Made by a program: the position numbers and the translations under genes. A stretch of DNA of 64,000 nt from Zychaea mexicana (lineage: Eukaryota; Mucoromycota; Mucoromycetes; Mucorales; Lichtheimiaceae): positions 91,457 to 155,456 of the forward strand of contig NW_026516775.1 of assembly GCF_025766255.1 (NCBI RefSeq). Direction: 5' to 3'. Below, one piece after another: positions 11,690 to 21,047 of this stretch. The first letter of the stretch is position 1. Each line of letters starts with the position of its first letter. A model generated the notes under the pieces. The model saw only the letters and a list, made by a program, of their open reading frames with translations. It was not told the DNA's origin and did not search any database.

Positions 11690-12002
11690 ACAAAAACATC
11701 ACAAGAATCCACAAGAATCCACAAGAACCACCAAAAAAAATTGGCGACCCAGAGCAGGCAGTGACAGACGTCACAAATTTACAAGAAATCCACAAGAATC
11801 CACAAGAATGAGGCCGGCGGGGTCCAAATTCACAAGAAATCCACAAGAATCCACAAAAACCACAAAAAAATTTGGCGACCCAGAACAGCGTCACAAATTT
11901 ACAAGAAATCCACAAGAAATCCACAAGAACCACAAGAATGAGGCCAGCGGGGGTCCAAATTCACAAGAAATTCACAAGAACCACAAGAATTTTCCTACAG
12001 TG
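11690..12002. repeat. Right subterminal CACAAGAA array and terminal inverted repeat
   Basis: More than ten copies of CACAAGAA/CACAAGAAT in one orientation, interspersed with two copies of a TTGGCGACCCAGA segment and two of ATGAGGCCGGCGGGGTCC (with variants). It ends in CACAAGAATTTTCCTACAGTG read to 12002 and mirrors the left array's TTCTTGTG motif. Confidence 0.8.
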
Positions 12003-12690
12003 AAATGGCTACTTGCGAATGTTGGCAAAATAGGTCCTTATGAACACGCTATGCATAAAGAAGAATAAGAAGCCGAAAAAGTGAATCGTGCAGAGCTCCC
12101 ATCAAAAGTCCATGTGGTATCTGCTACGAAGTACACGGTTCAATCCTTTGTTGACAGCAGCACTACTTACAATGTAAATCAATTTTTCATATAGTCATTT
12201 GCATGTTTAATTTCTTATTCTCATTACTTACTTTATATACTATCTATTCTAATAGGTTATTTCACATAATAGCCAAATCATTTCTTGCTCGTGTCCAAAG
12301 TTCGCTAGATCCTTGCTCCTATGTAAGCACATGTTTTTGGTGGAATAGTATGTAAAAACCGGTACTGTACGTCCATCTATGGCCACCCACCAATATTGGA
12401 TCGAGCATGCTACTGGATCAACGTCTCAAGCACTGCCGCACCAAGGTCAGCGTATTCCAACACCAACGGATGAGCTTAAGGATGTTTGCCAACAGATATC
12501 ACAGGAAACAACAGCAATAAGGCGCCTTCTGGAGAAATACACCATTCAAGATGGGCAAGCTGATTCTATTGATGCTGTAGTGGCCCAAATGACCAAACTT
12601 GCTGAAGATGCATCGAGCGTCAAAACCCAACTAAACAACATCCTATCCCTACCATCCAATGCCAACTTCCACCGTCAAAACAATTCTTGA
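12003..12690 (+). pseudogene. MULE transposase, C-terminal part with SWIM zinc finger
   Basis: Continues the frame left at 5733 (FDIFKEVK then WLLANVGKIGPYEHAMHKEE). An in-frame TAA follows at about 12066, then VHVVSATKYTVQSFVDSS, an intron (about 12172-12255) and a SWIM finger, SCSCPKFARSLLLCKHMF. A second in-frame stop (TAG, after FLVE) precedes the C-terminal region at 12379-12690 (THQYWIEHATGS, later LEKYTIQDGQADSIDAVV). The CxC..CxH finger is standard at this position in MULE transposases. There are two nonsense codons and no indel. Confidence 0.8.
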
Positions 12691-12856
12691 TCACCATTTC
12701 CTTTATTTCATCTTATTATCTATAAATATATCGTATAAATTATCAGCCACTATATAAAGTATCACCTATCTTTGCTTTCATAAAGTACTTACAATACAAA
12801 CGATGAAAGACAATCCCACTCTTTTCTTTTGTCCCTCCTATATCCAACCACTGATA

Positions 12857-13294
12857 CTATCCTTTAAGGGAACGCGTTTCCGGGGCTATAAAATAAGTGC
12901 AGTATGTAACATAACATAGACCGCTCAATAGCATAATGGATGTGCATCCCACCCATTCTTTCATAAGATCTGCGTACCCATTAGCTGCACCAATATCTTT
13001 GCTGGTTGCTGAAATGAAAGAGGCGGTATGATAGAGCAAGGAACAGTAGTAATATTAGACACTTGTGCACCCTTTATAATTATAAAAACTTAGAAAACAC
13101 TTGTAGCACTTACCATCAGCATTGTAGATTACAATAAATAAGCCTTGACCATTCCTTGAGATGGCGAATACCAAACGGGTTGGACATTGTATGTGTTTAT
13201 ACGTGAGGTATGGAAACGAGTATTGTAAAAGTATTTGTGCATCGAGTACTAACACGCCGTAACAAGTTCTTGTATGTTTTTCGTCGTTCATCAA
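12857..13294 (-). CDS. Hypothetical two-exon protein
   Basis: Exon 1 from ATG 13294 (MMNDEKHTRTCYGVLVLDAQ) to a GTAAGT donor near 13111. Exon 2 starts after TTTCATTTCAG near 13009 (TSKDIGAANGYADLMKEW) and ends at a stop at 12857. About 110 residues with one or two hydrophobic stretches (CTSIMLLSGLCYVTYCTYFI). I do not recognise the family; an MFS or other membrane protein fragment is possible. Splice sites are good but length and lack of homology keep confidence low. Confidence 0.3.
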
Positions 13295-13492
13295 GGGCCA
13301 TTGACGTTTGGATTATTGAATGGTGGAAGCGTCGACGTCGATGGTAAAAGGAATCGGCAAAATGCTCGTGTGTGTTTGGAGCAAGAACAAAAAATAAAGG
13401 CCTTCGTTTTTACCGCAATGCTATACCAACAAACACACACGCGCGCACACACCTATGTATACCCAATATATACGTTCGTTCTTACCTCCATC

Positions 13493-14524
13493 TAGGGGTC
13501 GCAATCTGACCCGCAGGTCAAAACCAACCCACGGGTTGAGGACGGGTCAACAGGTTGGGTTGATGCTTTTCTGACCCATGGGTCGACCCGTCCAACCCTT
13601 GACCCGACCCGTTGACCCGTCATGACCCGTGTATACACATAATATGTATGAAGTACTTATATTTCAGTAGTCAATCTTCTTGTTAGGAAACATCATTAGT
13701 TGTCAATATGTCTGCTATAGAACTATAGCATAAAACGTACTTAATTCTTTTTATTGTGGGATTATACTTTATGTTCAACAGTATGGGATAAGTAAGCTAT
13801 AAGCAATATATATGATAGGAGTAAAGAAGTAGCAATAGTGCAATAAGAATATACAATAGAGGGTGGCAGTAAGAGATGCGATTTAACAAAAGACGGAAAA
13901 GGAATTGAGAATAGAAGGAAGAAGAAAGAAGTGAAAAGAAAAGGGAAAAGGGAAAAGGATAAGGGGCATATAGGGAAGTCGATTTTCAACCACACTTTAA
14001 ATACAGTCAACCCCCGTTAACGTCAACCCCCGATAGCGCCAACAGATTCGTTGGTAACCTTCCAAAGTTAGCAGTTAAAGATTTTGCCTATTCTCTACCC
14101 CCGGTGATCGTCAACCCTCGATATGGTCAACACTTTTGCTGGTACCTTGAGGGTTGACGTTAACGGGGGTCGACTGTATTATGCTTTCTTTAAAGCATGT
14201 GAGCCCAAGCGATTTCTTTTGTGATGGCACAGAACCCTTTACCTTTAAGAACAATCACTCAAAACGTAGATGTTGCTAGCACTGTTAGGAATTTGCGTGC
14301 CATCATCTTAGAAAGCTATATATATATGGAGTTTTGCACTTCCAGTGCTCAAGTTCAGGCTGATCGACACTTCCTTCATCACTAAATTGAAATCAGTCTT
14401 GACCCGTCAACCCGAGTTTTGACCCATCGGGTTGAACGGATCGGGTCGGGTCAGTGTTTTCTTGACCCATGGGTCAACGGGTCAGACCCTTGACCCGATC
14501 CGACCCGTCCAATTGCGACCCCTA
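13493..14524. mobile_element. Non-autonomous hAT-type element, 1,032 bp, with 8-bp target duplication
   Basis: The ends are TAGGGGTCGCAA (13493) and TTGCGACCCCTA (to 14524). They are flanked by CCTCCATC at 13485-13492 and again at 14525-14532: an exact 8-bp duplication, with the TAGGG-type terminus of hAT elements. Both subterminal regions are packed with GACCCG/CGGGTC motifs in both orientations. No transposase is encoded; the interior contains a nested pogo-type MITE and AT-rich filler. Confidence 0.85.
14004..14176. mobile_element. Pogo/Tigger-type MITE, 173 bp, nested in the hAT element
   Basis: The ends CAGTCAACCCCCGTTAACGT and their near-exact inverse ending GGGGTCGACTG are flanked by TA on both sides (14002-14003, 14177-14178). 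CAGT(C/T)GACCCC-like ends and TA duplications fit pogo/Tigger. The full element at 35377-37717 has related termini (CAGTTGACCCC) and could mobilise it, which is an inference. Confidence 0.8.
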
Positions 14525-14532
14525 CCTCCATC

Positions 14533-15064
14533 TCACCGCATATATTATAATTAAGTGTTGAGTCCAACTTCATCTCGAATCGCTGTTACAGTTGTGTCTA
14601 TTGGAATTGATTTGAGCAGGTTTGACAGTGACGGTTAGTGTAAAAGTGCAGATGCTTATTTCTGCCACAAATCGTAATTGCTCTCCCTGTGCTATTTAGC
14701 TATCGCTCCCCATTCTCAATGAGCTTTACGATTTACAAATGCACTTTTAAAATTACCTTGTCTCAAGATGAATGGCACACTATGTAGTTACAATGCTTTT
14801 TTTTGATTGCTGACAAAACATATACTGCTGCACTCAATTTTTTCTCCAAGTCCCTTTATTCTGTGCCTGCTACCCTTCACCTATCTGACTTTCACAAAAA
14901 TTGAAAACTGGGGGGGGGCAAAGTTAAAGTCGGGGCAGAATAAGGAACTTGTGCTTTATTCCTATCCTAATCACTCTCCTCATGCTTTCTTCGCTTCACT
15001 CGGTTTGTGCTTCGCACATAGGTTGACACTATGCTTATTCCCTGTCTTAATTACCACTGCGCTC
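14533..15064. repeat. Unassigned stretch with a relic TA-element end at 14917-14942
   Basis: No supported gene. CAAAGTTAAAGTCGGGGCAG followed by AATAAG (14917-14942) matches the right end of the palindromic MITE at 32444-32905 with two or three differences. A degenerate partner may lie near 14656 (CTTATTTCTGCC). Confidence 0.45.
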
Positions 15065-15211
15065 GTAAGGAGGTATCCATAAGTTTAAAGTAATGGATTT
15101 TCTTGTGGATATACTATAATCCATAAGAAAATCCATTACTTTCAAACTTATGGATACCTTACTTGCAACTTTTCTTTCGTGAAAATCCATAAGTTTGAAG
15201 TTATGGATTCC
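15065..15211. repeat. Small hairpin MITE-like repeat (TATCCATAA family)
   Basis: 15066-15109 and 15122-15165 are imperfect inverted repeats (GGTATCCATAAGTTT.AAGTAA and its complement), and a further arm follows at 15180-15211. A related hairpin, GGTATCCATAACTTTGAAAA, occurs at 44304-44340. Family unknown. Confidence 0.55.
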
Positions 15212-16334
15212 TCGAACTAGTTTCTAGTAGGATTTGGGGGGTATAGACACAATAGGATGCATGTCTGCTGCACCTGCAGTCTATGTGGATCAATTTTGAT
15301 TTTGTCTGTTTGCCGCTCATTTACGATCGTATAGGAGCAACATCGATATAACTATTTTTAAATATTCTATATTTAACTGCAATATCAGTGGCAACGTAAA
15401 ATACGATGGGGTCCAGTACTACAAAGATTACGACGATTATCTACAGCATGAATGATGGCGATGAAATAGTAGAAAGCATATATGCGGTATTAAAAACGAT
15501 GGATTTTATTCAAAAACAATAGCGCGATATAGTGTGCAGCAATCACAGTATTATAAACTACGGAATGACTATATCTACTCTAATGGTCAACTAAGAGAAC
15601 GGAAGCAAAATGAAAATGCTTTGAGAAAGGCAAGGCGTAGTAGAGAAGAGCAGGTAAAGACCTCAAAGCATCATCTACTAAAGTAGAGTATGGGATAGAA
15701 AGTCAGTCAATTGTTTACAAAGCAGTGCTTGTTCAAATCGATTAACAAAACAAAAGCACCCCCGAATGTACTTACAATGATGACTTCCAGATGAGATGAG
15801 ATCTACAGAGCTAGGGTATACGAATAATGTGAGATCGCTGCAGTTTGCAATGTCACTTGGCAACATGAGAAAAAGGTATAACATACTTACCAACGCTTGC
15901 TACAACAACCCTTGAGTCGTAAGTGGTGCCTCTAGATAAAAAGTGAATTTTTGTTTAAAAGCGAGTTGGGAAGTCATTCGATAGTAGGAGAGGAGATACA
16001 AGATAAAATACCTTACACTGTATTGCCGGCGGGAGTGTTTGAGAAGAGAAAAAGAAAAGAAAATGGAAAGAAAGAGGATAATTATGAACTTCAAGTCAAT
16101 GCTACTTTATATACTCCCCATTTATGCTAGCCAAATGCACAGTATTAAGGAGGGGAGCTACATAGATCAGCCTACAGATACAGATAAATAAATGCTGTAA
16201 AAGACGTGTTTTTTTTCTTTCTTGCTATTTCACCGCACATACTCTTCTTATCTTTTTTTTTGCACAACGTAAATACTGCTCATTCATTAGTGTCTTTATA
16301 GTCCATAAAATGTTGCTTACTATTAATGTTATAG
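15212..16334 (-). other. Mostly unassigned; possible small secreted-protein gene at 15678-16085
   Basis: On the minus strand an ATG near 16085 starts a signal-peptide-like MKFIIILFLSIFFSFSLL. It is followed by a GTAAGG donor, a TAG acceptor and a short exon (GTTYDSRVVVAS), then another GTAAGT donor. The downstream frame closes quickly, so the model is incomplete. The rest of the stretch has no supported gene. Confidence 0.2.
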
Positions 16335-17453
16335 ATGTCTTCTTCAAACAACAACAATACCAGCAATATCATCAACGACCGTCGTGCCCAGCATCAGTTG
16401 CGCGTAGCAGAATCGCAAGATCGCTTGTCTCTCGCTTCTGTTCTTGATTCCAACAGGAAGCTCCAAGCCGAGATGACAACCGTCAAAAATCAGATTACGG
16501 GTTTAACGAGCGTCATTGACGCTATACAACAACAGCAACATACAACTGCTACACCAATCGTTGCTAACGGCCAGCAGCAGCCGGTGTCTTCTTCCGTGAC
16601 ACAGGGAGATGCCAGTGCAAGAGTGACTGTAATAAAAGAAAATAAAGCTTCTTATTATTGTCTATTAACTATGTTATATTTCTATGGTAGGCGGCTATCT
16701 ATTCATGCGTCGCCAGTTTTCCCGAATGTGATTGCTGGAATTTCGAGAACAGCTTCAGACATCGGGATAACAAGATAGTTACAACAGCTATATTGGGCTT
16801 CGTTGCGACGAACCCAAGAACGAGTGGGTTGCTTAGTGACATGGATGTTCGCAAAAGAGTGAGAGCGTACTTCAATACTCTACGCACCAAGTCGCGCACC
16901 ACTAAGGAGACAGCTGCTCGATGTAGTGTGGATATCAGGCGCTATTCGCGAGTCTACAAAGTTAGTGCGCAAAGGGCGAGTGTATGTTCAAGTGCTTTCT
17001 AACGTAAATATTAACGCTCAATCACATATAGAAATTGAAGACTCGCATTACCACACGCCAGCGCCATGCAGAGGATCTGGAATCGCGCTTCCCTGGATGC
17101 GAGCGTCTCCTTCGGAGAGAATGTATGTCGCCAGAGATGAGTGACGATGAGGAGGGAGGACGAGGACGAGTGGTGCGACGTTTGGTGCCTGCCTTGAGAT
17201 CGAGCATGGTAATTCATTATTTAAAACACTCACGAAAATCCAGTGTTGTTAAGTATCGGAAAAGTTGCTAATATTATAGCGATACTTTGCATAGGCCAAT
17301 GAATTTTTGGATGATTTGGACGCGAAGTCCAAGGCCGCTGCTGCAACCGGGACAAGAAGGCCCAATGGGGAGTACACTAGACTCGTGATCCCGGACAGTG
17401 ACGTCCAGATCGAGCAAGACGTGCTCAACACTTTGCCCGACTGGGCGAAATAA
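16335..17453 (+). CDS. Accessory gene of CMC element, copy 2 (4 exons, intact)
   Basis: Exons 16335-16628, 16691-16960, 17032-17208 and 17295-17453 are all in phase 0 and give 299 residues without a stop. The start is Ser/Asn-rich (MSSSNNNNTSNIINDRR), followed by a heptad-like coiled coil (residues about 20-75). A basic block follows (DVRKRVRAYFNTLRTKSRTT), then ITTRQRHAEDLESRFPGCE, the acidic SPEMSDDEEGGRG and ANEFLDDLDAKSK, ending LPDWAK. It is homologous to the broken gene at 1-919. It faces a transposase remnant of the matching family (17487-17872), with 33 bp between stops. It may be conserved because it still binds element ends, or simply be young; neither can be told here. Confidence 0.75.
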
Positions 17454-17486
17454 AATTCTTTTTTTTTTTCGCAATCTTTATTTTTT

Positions 17487-17872
17487 CTACAAAAACACTT
17501 TTCTAGCTAGCAGTATCACTATGCTCCTAGCACTATTGGTGTTTCTTTGTGAACCAAACTTAACAATGGCCACCTGCGAGTGAATCTGGTGGATAGGCAA
17601 GATGGAGTCAGTTCCTTCTGCCATAAAACTGCTAAACCACTCTTCCAGACCCTCATCTTCAAAGCGTTGCTGCCTTGCTGCTGCGCGATACCAACGGATG
17701 AAGGCAAATGAGTGCGTCTTCTGTCTGCCATCAATGAGGAGATTGTGCTTGAAAAAAAATTGGACCTGGCCGGTCCACGCAACGACTCCATTACCCTGAA
17801 TAAACAAGGCTTGAACGTAGGACCCACGCAAAGATCTCGAAGTTGCTGACCGGTAAGGAGTATAAACAATAT
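17487..17872 (-). pseudogene. CMC transposase C-terminal remnant (copy 2)
   Basis: About 125 residues homologous to the last quarter of copy 1: QVQFFFKHNLLIDGRQKTHS matches EIQFFFRHVQLIRGQQREHI, and the tail TDSILPIHQIHSQVAIVKFG matches the copy-1 tail. The frame stops being recognisable at about 17870, exactly where the palindromic tail of a dispersed repeat begins. The rest of the transposase is missing. Confidence 0.8.
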
Positions 17873-17945
17873 CTATAATATTTGTTATAAATAACAATAT
17901 TATAATGTTTTATTATACTGTCAAGCGTTCTAATAAAAATCTAAC
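17866..17945 (-). repeat. Dispersed repeat, copy A (truncated; palindromic tail only)
   Basis: Contains the near-perfect palindrome ATAATATTTGTTATAAATAA followed by CAATATTAT, then TACTGTCAAGC. The same segment occurs at 33125-33180 and 60545-60600, each followed there by a tRNA-like A/B-box region that copy A lacks. If transcription runs on the minus strand, copy A is 5'-truncated, as retroposed copies often are. Confidence 0.55.
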
Positions 17946-18180
17946 TTTGTTGATTTTTTATTGAACTGGGCGTCGTCATTCTTCCTAGCCTGTTTTTTCT
18001 TAAACATAATGTTTGAGATTAATTCTAGTGGTTGAGAATTTTATAAGGTTTGAGAATTTGTTTTTTATTTAATAAAGAAACAATATAATTATTTATAATT
18101 TATTTAAAATGATATTATTTATAGTTTTTTATTTTTTTGCTATATTATTGAAAACTTATCAAATGGATTTATACTTTTAC
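17946..18180. other. AT-rich stretch, nothing recognised
   Basis: Homopolymeric A/T-rich sequence without ORFs or clear repeats. Confidence 0.4.
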
Positions 18181-18600
18181 AAAAAATTGGGGTATACCTA
18201 GGGTATACCTAGGTTCACTAGGTTTACTTAGTAGAGGATACCTTATACTCAATAGTAGATGGCTTATATCTCCACAATGTATTAAGTAAGTAAACATTTG
18301 CATCATAATAAATTGTGTTCCTGGACCTTGTCTCTACCTAAATATCAAATAAAAATTTTGAGTAGACCTGGGGTAGACCTAGGTCTACTGGGTCTACTTA
18401 GTAGAGGATACCTTATGCTCAATAGTAAATGGCTTATATCTCCACACCATATTAAGTAAGTAAGCATTTGCATCATAATAAATCGTGTTCCTGGACCTTG
18501 TCATTACCCGAATATCAAATAAAAATTTTGAGTAGACCTGGGGTAGACCTGGGTCTACTGGGTCTACTCCACCTACTAAGTAATCGCCGTGGCAATTCTA
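18181..18600. repeat. Tandem ~180-bp units bounded by GGTCTAC/GTAGACC motifs
   Basis: Two tandem units, each running from a GGGGTAGACCTAGGTCTACT-like block through TTAGTAGAGGATACCTTATG and TCGTGTTCCTGGACCTTGTC, then a third boundary block. The copies are about 90% alike. A third dispersed unit is at 32410-33450, there disrupted by a MITE and a dispersed repeat. Family unknown; no coding capacity. Confidence 0.75.
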
Positions 18601-18601
18601 T

Positions 18602-18690
18602 ATGACATGATTATGGTGGAGGTGATGATATGATGATGACGGGGATGGGTATAGTAGTAAAGAGACACAGAATAACAGTAGAGGGAGAGA
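18602..18690 (+). repeat. Direct repeat, left copy, flanking the three-gene block
   Basis: About 75 bp (TGATGATGACGGGGATGGGT, ATAGTAGTAAAGAGACACAG, AATAACAGTAGAGG) recur in the same orientation at 29205-29283 at roughly 85% identity. The two copies bracket the genes at 18754-28488. Confidence 0.5.
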
Positions 18691-18753
18691 GAGACACATA
18701 AAAGAAAATTGATATAATAAAAAAAACGCACAATCTTTTAAATAAGAAAACCC

Positions 18754-20877
18754 TTAATCCTCCAAGTCCATTCTTTCAACGGGCGTGCTGCTTTGTAGTT
18801 GTTGTTGCTGCTGGCACTGAGTGTTGTTTCCTTGAAAAACATGTTGGTCATTGTTCGCCATTTGCACAATTCTATTTACAACAGTCGGCACCAATCGATC
18901 GATAGTACGGAAATCCCTCAACTTTCGCTTTACAACTTCAATATTCGAATTATTCAATGCATGTAGAAACGTTTCTTCGCTCATCTGTAGAAATTCTAGT
19001 GGATCAGTATCTTGAGCACACTCAAAGATCCATGTACACACCCACATAAAAAGATAAATACCTCCTCCAGATTCCATGGGTTAAATGTCAACGGCAGCAA
19101 TGCAATATCAGGTCCACAAACTCGAATCAGGTGCATATATCGCCGCACTCCTTGCTTCATCTTGGCCATCATACTTTGTGCTGTTTTTTCGTCTTTATAT
19201 GGAAACACGCCTTGATCAAAAACTCGTTTTTTCCTTTTTTGACTTTATGATAGATATAACGACAATAGACAATGTTGATGTTTTGAATGATCTGCATCAT
19301 GGCAACGGCAATGCTGGCGCTGTCGAGTAGGTTCAATTTGGCTTTGCTTCTTGTTGCTCTGCTCAGAATGGCGGCTTGTTGTTGTTGTTCAAGGTGTCGT
19401 GCGTTGATAAGTGAGGCGCTGTCGTCAAAGTTGAGTGATTGATTGTTGCTTTCCAAGAACTGTAAACAGTTGTGCACGTTGTCGATGACCTTGAGCCTAT
19501 GCTCTGGATGCGTTGAACAAATAAAGTCGATTTCTGTTTAAGCGGAAAAGGCAGCAGTCAATAATACGTTGTGTGCAATCACATCCTTTTTTTTTAACTC
19601 ACCACTGACAAGCTTTCCGCCATTGCGCCATGTATTCTTCATTGATCCGCCATCAGACAAAACAACTTGGCTACTGACGTCTTCTTGGCTGTACTGCGTG
19701 TTTATGTCGTCGTATTCGGGCTGTGAGTGTGCAGTCTGCTGTGTGCGTTGTCTTTTCGACCGCAAGTGGCCAGAGATGGTGATAAGGTTGTTGTTTTTAT
19801 TATTATTACTGCTGCTGTTGCTTGCTATTGTTGTTTGGGCAGAGACAGGATGATGGCGATGGTGGTAGGTGGCAGTGGCGGCGTTGTTGCTGTTTGATGA
19901 TGATGATGTATTGGTGGCGGCAGTAGTAGTAGGGGTCTCCTCAAAATCGTTCAAGTCAATGTCTTCGTCGTCCAGATCATAAACCATACGAGCAGAATCT
20001 TCAAGTGAAAAACAATTAGCAAAGCGTTCAATCCCTACAACTGAAACATTACAAAAAACTAAAAGCATACCTTCTCGTTCTTGCACGCTCACACTTGGAT
20101 TGTTGCTGTTGTTGCTGTTGTCATTGTTGCTGCTGCTGGGGATCATTGTCGTCGCGTTGTTGTTGCTGCTGTTACTGGTTGTTGCTGTTGTTGTTCTTAA
20201 TGATGATGAAGAAGATGCTGCTACTGCTGCTGCTGCTGCCTGCTGTCTTCGCAACCGGCGGTCCTCCTCTTCTCCAGCTCGCCGATCCCGTTCAAACTCG
20301 GCACGCGTCTCCCTCGCAATAGATCGCAAAAAAGCGTCGTTCTTTCGTTGTTGAATCGATGCAAGATAGTCAGGTGGAGATATAGGCTAAAACTACTGTA
20401 TTAGCACCCGTTCTTCTCTCCTTGTATTCACACACGCTTCCCTTTTTTCCCTTTCCCTTTTTTTTACCGTGCTTCTTTGTGGTCGCCGGGCAATCGTCGT
20501 CGTAGTGGTAGTAGTAGGAGTAGTAGTAGCAGTATTAGCACCAACGCCAGATGGCGATGGCAATGGCTTCAAATTAACCGAAACAAACTCCATCAGCCTA
20601 ATTAACTTTTTTTCTCCCATCCTTTTCTTCCCATTAGGACTTACAGCGTCAACAGTGTTCTTGTTGAATTCAACAGTAAAGCCGTGCTTGGCAAAAACTT
20701 CTTTTACTTCTTTCATCACAGCATCCTTGTCTAATTTGAAAAAAAAAGCATACTCAGTACAGATTGACGATTGCACATCCCTCCATCATTCATCTCTTTC
20801 TTCTTTTTTTTTGGTTCTTTTTTTTTACCACGGATGTTCAACGATAAATCCAAAACGGTAGCAAGTGAGTCGTTCAT
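18754..20877 (-). CDS. Uncharacterised multi-exon protein with Asn/Ser/Thr/Ala runs
   Basis: Start ATG 20877 (MNDSLATVLDLSLNIR). A short intron leads to DKDAVMKEVKEVFAKHGFTV, NGKKRMGEKKLIRLMEF and a Thr run. Further exons contain RAEFERDRRAGEEEDRRLRR, a poly-Ala/Ser/Asn region, an acidic DDEDIDLNDFEET, EIDFICSTHPEHRLKVIDNV, and KQGVRRYMHLIRVCGPDIAL up to LTFNPWNLEE. The last exon, from near 19000 (MSEETFLHALNNSNIEVVKR), ends ERMDLED at 18754. At least five introns close in phase and I found no internal stop. No family recognised. The triplet-repeat-rich centre is typical of fungal regulatory proteins. It is same-strand and 170 bp downstream of the OrsD-type gene, so it may be part of the same element. 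Confidence 0.55.
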
Positions 20878-21047
20878 GGTAAACAAATAAAAGAGACTTC
20901 GGTTCTCGAACTAATGTGCACTACGCACATATTAATAAAACACCCTTTTCTTCCCCATACTGCTTATTTGGTGCTCTCCACAAGAAAGAAGGAAAAAGAA
21001 TTTTTTTTCGCGGGTTCAACAACTACACACATTTTTATTATATAAAA

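Larger units (their letters stand above)
5734..12002. mobile_element. Complete CACTA-type (CMC) DNA transposon, 6,269 bp, three genes
   Basis: The left end begins CACTGTAGGAAAATTCTTGT at 5734 and the right end is its reverse complement ending at 12002. Flanks are AAA (5731-5733) and AAA (12003-12005), a 3-bp target duplication typical of CACTA elements. Many copies of TTCTTGTG/CACAAGAA lie just inside both ends. It holds three spliced genes without internal stops: an accessory protein (-, 6172-7354), a Tnp2-type transposase (+, 7522-10762) and a second small protein (-, 10968-11593). It sits inside a MULE transposase ORF whose frame is restored by precise removal, which independently confirms both boundaries. 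It is the best-preserved transposon in the left half and could be autonomous. Confidence 0.92.

Noticed and set aside
20095..20354. Cys/Leu-rich plus-strand frames
   Set aside because: They are the complement of Asn/Ser/Ala triplet runs in the minus-strand gene 18754-20877.
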